A stretch of 64,000 nucleotides of DNA from Paenibacillus sp. YYML68 (GTDB taxonomy: Bacteria; Bacillota; Bacilli; Paenibacillales; NBRC-103111): contig NZ_BQYI01000001.1 in assembly GCF_027923405.1 (NCBI RefSeq), forward strand, positions 4,344,501 through 4,408,500, read 5' to 3'. The position numbers and the translations under genes were made by a program. Positions 61,542 through 64,000 of the stretch are shown here, in pieces. Under the pieces are notes generated by a model. That model worked only from the letters and a program-made list of their open reading frames with translations. It had not been told where the DNA came from and searched no databases. Each line of letters begins with the position of its first letter. Position 1 is the stretch's first letter.

Positions 61542-61582
61542 ATCTTATGACACAAAGCACACTCATGTCAATATAGTTAACA
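61542..61582 (-). promoter_or_regulatory. amtB promoter with TnrA/GlnR box
   Basis: On the minus strand TTGACA (61571-61566) and TAAGAT (61547-61542) are 18 bases apart. Over the -35 lies TGTTA-N7-TGACA (61582-61566), an exact fit to the TGTNA-N7-TNACA consensus of the nitrogen regulators TnrA and GlnR. Overlap with -35 fits GlnR repression; activation by TnrA usually uses a site slightly further upstream. Confidence 0.82.
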
Positions 61583-61730
61583 CAAAAGATTATTTTTTAT
61601 GTCAGAAGCCTATGCGAGTTAAGTGGAATAGTCATACCGTGCACGAACATGACATAATAGCGTTATGTTTCGCGTGAGTTCGTGCTCTTCAGTAGCTTCA
61701 CCACGTTCGCGGCTAGGCTATGGAAGAAAG

Positions 61731-62385
61731 CCCCTGCTCACGCTCGCGGCGGGCTTAGCGCACGATTCGTTACTTATTTCGAGCGGGCGATGCTCCTGCT
61801 CACGCTCGCGGCGGGCTGTAGCGCACGAATCGTTACTTATTTCGAGCTGATGGCGCTCCTGCTCACGCTCGCGGCGGGCTTTAGCGCACGATTCGTTACT
61901 TATTTCGAGCTGATGGCGCTCCTGCTCACGCTCGAGGCGGGCTGTAGCGCACGATTCGTTACTTATTTCGAGCCCAGGATGCTCCTGCTCACGCTCGCGG
62001 CGGGCTGTAGCGCACGAATCGTTACTTATTTCGAGCTGATGGCGCTCCTGCTCACGCTCGCGGCGGACTTAGCGCACGATTCGTTACTTATTTCGAGCCG
62101 ATGGCGCTCCTGCTCACGCTCGCGGCGGGCTTTAGCGCACGATTCGTTACTTATTTCGAGCCGATGGCGCTCCTGCTCACGCTCGCGGCGGGCTTAGCGC
62201 ACGATTCGTTACTTATTTCGAGCGGGCGATGCTCCTGCTCACGCTCGCGGCGGGCTGTAGCGCACGAATCGTTACTTATTTCGAGCTGATGGCGCTCCTG
62301 CTCACGCTCGCGGCGGGCTTTAGCGCACGATTCGTTACTTATTTCGAGCTGATGGCGATCCTGCTCACGCTCGCGGCGGGCATCT
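61731..62385. repeat. Tandem array of 62/63-bp units (about 10.5 copies)
   Basis: The unit contains GCTCACGCTCGCGGCGGGCT, then TTAGCGCACGATTCGTTACT and TATTTCGAG. Some units lack one T (GGCTTAGCG against GGCTTTAGCG), so any frame shifts through the array. Variants ordered GGGCGATG, GCTGTAG/GAATCG, GCTTTAG occur twice (first three and units eight to ten), showing duplication of a three-unit block. The frame-like translation (LLLTLAAG...) has no ribosome binding site. It lies upstream of amtB and downstream of the GGDEF gene. Confidence 0.92.
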
Positions 62386-62398
62386 CGCTCACGTTCAA

Positions 62399-62427
62399 GC
62401 CGTTACGATGCTTCTCATCGTAACGGC
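62399..62427. other. Perfect 12-bp hairpin at the end of the array
   Basis: GCCGTTACGATG and its complement flank CTTCT. There is no T-run. It directly follows the last partial repeat unit and may mark the array's original insertion boundary. Confidence 0.5.
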
Positions 62428-62672
62428 CTCCCTCGCGCTGGCCCTGCCGCGATCCCGCAGCCATCCACCCTAACGCCAAAGAGGCCGCCTCCGTACCGGT
62501 TTGCCGGTTCAGGAGACAGCCTCGCAGGTGTGCGCCAGATTTTAACCTACTACTATTACGATTGAATGTCCTTCATGCCCGTATTAGCACCAGTATACGG
62601 TATTCTAATCACGAATGCCCCAGCAGACCTCATCAGGCCGGCTGGGGCATGCTTCATAGACATAGACTAGGA
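62428..62672. other. Gap with a weak terminator-like hairpin
   Basis: No gene is visible. ATGCCCCAGC (62615-62624) and GCTGGGGCAT (62641-62650) can pair just beyond the stop of the minus-strand GGDEF gene and could end its transcript, though the T-run is poor. A second imperfect GAGGC/GCCTC pairing lies at about 62480-62525. Confidence 0.5.
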
Positions 62673-64000
62673 CTACTCCTCATGCGCATCATAATACCGG
62701 TTACGGCCCATCCGCTTCGCCGCGTAGAGCGCATCATCGGCTGTATTGATCAGCAGCTGCAGGTCAGCCTTCTCCCGCTGCAGCTCCGACCAGCAGACGA
62801 CCCCGCAGCTGATCGTCACGTAAGAGGAGGTTTCCGATCCAGCATGTGGAATGGAGAGCTCCTGAACTTGCGCAACGAGTCGCTCCGCAAGCTTCCTTGC
62901 GCCCACCAGGCCGACGGGAGCCAGCACAGCGAACTCCTCTCCGCCGTAGCGAGCGGCCATGCCACCGTATGCCTCCGATTCCTTCTGGAGCGTCTGCGCA
63001 ACCTTCACAAGACAATCATCTCCGGCGTAGTGACCGTACGTGTCGTTGAATTTTTTGAAATGATCGATGTCCATCAGAAGCAAGCTGAAGTCATCGCCTG
63101 CCTGCAGCATCGCCTGCGCCATGCTATTGAAGTGTCTCCGGTTCGCTATACCTGTTAAGGCGTCGCACAGCGATTGCTTGAGCAGCGCTTCGTTCATTTC
63201 CTCCAGCTTCTGAGTTCGCTCCTGTACCATCTCCTCCAGCGAGCTGTTCACAATGAGCAGCTTCCGGGCGAGCACCTCGCTCGTTACAAGCGCCCGAGAG
63301 AAGCGGATGGCCAGAATGAACGATTGAAAAATAATGAACGCATACAGCCCATGTGTCACATAGAACTCAGTCTGGATGAACCCTCGCGACGTTAATATAT
63401 CGTTCACGACCGTTACGAAGAAGCAGACTGCCCCTAATGCAGACAATAGCGCCATTGCACGACGTCTTACGATTGCCATAACATAGATGTATACCGTATA
63501 GACGACAAGCGCCAGCATGAAGGCTTGAAAATAAATGAGGCAGTATGTCGAGAACCTAGGCGGCATCAGCAAGCAGATCAAGCCGTACAACGTGCACACC
63601 GAGGTGATCATTACTACAGCCCGCCTGTGAAGCTCCTTAGGAAACACACGATGTAAAAATAACGCGAAGCTGCATACACCGACAACCAGCGCGACATATT
63701 CGATACGCAAAGCAGCTTGCCAGCTTATAGCTGTGGTGAAGCTATAAATAACCTTCTCACCTGTAAATAAGCTCCGCACCCCAAGCGCTAAGCAAAAAGC
63801 ACCGAAATAAAGCGGCTCCGGCTCCACTCTTCGCAATACATAGAGGCCAACATGATAAAGCGCCATTATAATGAGTCCGCCCGCCAAAAACATCTCAACC
63901 GACGTCTGCGCCTTCGACGCCTTATAGATGACATCGGACTTGCCGAGCTTGATACTGCTCGTGATGCCGCCGTTACGCGATACTTGATTCGACGCATGCA
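62673..64000 (-). CDS. 7TM-sensor diguanylate cyclase, N-terminus outside the window
   Basis: The frame is open to base 64000, so the N-terminal part is missing. The visible part starts in an extracellular sensor end (SRNGGITSSIKLGKSDVIYK), followed by seven helices of the 7TMR-DISM type, a coiled coil (NSSLEEMVQERTQKLEEMNE) and a GGDEF domain with motif RYGGEEFAVL, DIDHFKKFNDTYGH and substrate-side residues intact. It should make c-di-GMP. No RxxD feedback site precedes the motif. It is the second c-di-GMP enzyme in the window; its promoter is outside. Confidence 0.93.
   Translation of the reverse strand, partial: HASNQVSRNGGITSSIKLGKSDVIYKASKAQTSVEMFLAGGLIIMALYHVGLYVLRRVEPEPLYFGAFCLALGVRSLFTGEKVIYSFTTAISWQAALRIEYVALVVGVCSFALFLHRVFPKELHRRAVVMITSVCTLYGLICLLMPPRFSTYCLIYFQAFMLALVVYTVYIYVMAIVRRRAMALLSALGAVCFFVTVVNDILTSRGFIQTEFYVTHGLYAFIIFQSFILAIRFSRALVTSEVLARKLLIVNSSLEEMVQERTQKLEEMNEALLKQSLCDALTGIANRRHFNSMAQAMLQAGDDFSLLLMDIDHFKKFNDTYGHYAGDDCLVKVAQTLQKESEAYGGMAARYGGEEFAVLAPVGLVGARKLAERLVAQVQELSIPHAGSETSSYVTISCGVVCWSELQREKADLQLLINTADDALYAAKRMGRNRYYDAHEE

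Noticed and set aside
61682-62423. Plus-strand open frames with LLLTLAAG-type 21-residue repeats
   Set aside because: They follow directly from the 63-bp DNA repeat; units of 62 and 63 bp change the frame along the array, and no ribosome binding site is present.

Overview
The window looks like a chromosomal segment of an endospore-forming Bacillota, most likely Paenibacillus or a close relative. The evidence is S-layer homology (SLH) proteins, a GerA-type germinant-receptor operon, YyaC, a YjcZ-type micro-protein, a DUF3231 protein, strong AGGAGG-type ribosome binding sites, moderately high GC and many Gram-positive ABC importers with lipoprotein receptors. I see no rRNA, tRNA, prophage, insertion sequence or CRISPR array.

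Layout. 1-5.2 kb: end of an SLH protein, a GntR/YtrA-type regulator with a two-gene ABC exporter behind a palindromic operator, a heterodimer-type ABC exporter and yyaC. 5.3-8.4 kb: a membrane glycosyltransferase, a 31-residue micro-protein, a protein that is about 39% histidine, and an aegerolysin closely resembling the 14-kDa insecticidal protein Gpp34 (Cry34). 8.5-11.6 kb: thyA-folA, a Cof-type phosphatase and a Pro/Gly-rich protein. 11.7-17.8 kb: a Tet(L)/Tet(K)-like efflux pump with a possible leader peptide, a VanW protein, and a sugar dehydrogenase/isomerase pair with a divergent AraC regulator. 17.8-22 kb: a germinant-receptor operon in the order A-C-D-B. 22-25.4 kb: a MarR regulator and a membrane GGDEF-EAL protein preceded by a cyclic-di-GMP-I riboswitch. 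25.4-30.4 kb: a metallophosphoesterase, a molybdopterin oxidoreductase pair, and selD-mnmH behind a twin 91-bp palindromic repeat. 30.5-34.8 kb: phnDEC and a chemoreceptor.

34.9-42.4 kb holds a HupE/UreJ-like membrane protein followed by a giant secreted, SLH-anchored phosphoesterase of about 2,080 codons with lamin-tail domains; in this sequence a single frameshift splits it into two reading frames. 42.4-44.1 kb is a gene-poor, repeat-rich stretch with two tandem arrays and one YjcZ-like micro-gene. 44.1-48 kb is an iron-type binding-protein ABC operon; 48.3-53 kb carries pirin, DUF3231, an FAD oxidoreductase and CBO0543-type membrane proteins. 53-59.9 kb is a six-gene unit: two sugar-type ABC permeases, a HAD phosphatase, an RNase J-like metallo-beta-lactamase-fold hydrolase, a solute-binding lipoprotein and a DeoR regulator. 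It reads as uptake and intracellular breakdown of an unidentified, perhaps phosphorylated, compound. 60-61.6 kb is amtB under a perfect TnrA/GlnR box. 61.7-62.4 kb is a second tandem array whose unit length (63 bp) and core match the array 18 kb away. The window ends inside a 7TM GGDEF protein.

The most notable items are the Gpp34-like aegerolysin, the c-di-GMP riboswitch wired to a c-di-GMP enzyme, the broken giant phosphoesterase, the ABC/HAD/MBL/DeoR operon, the palindromic repeats in front of selD and the related 63-bp arrays. All functional statements come from reading translated sequence and remembered family features; no database search was possible.
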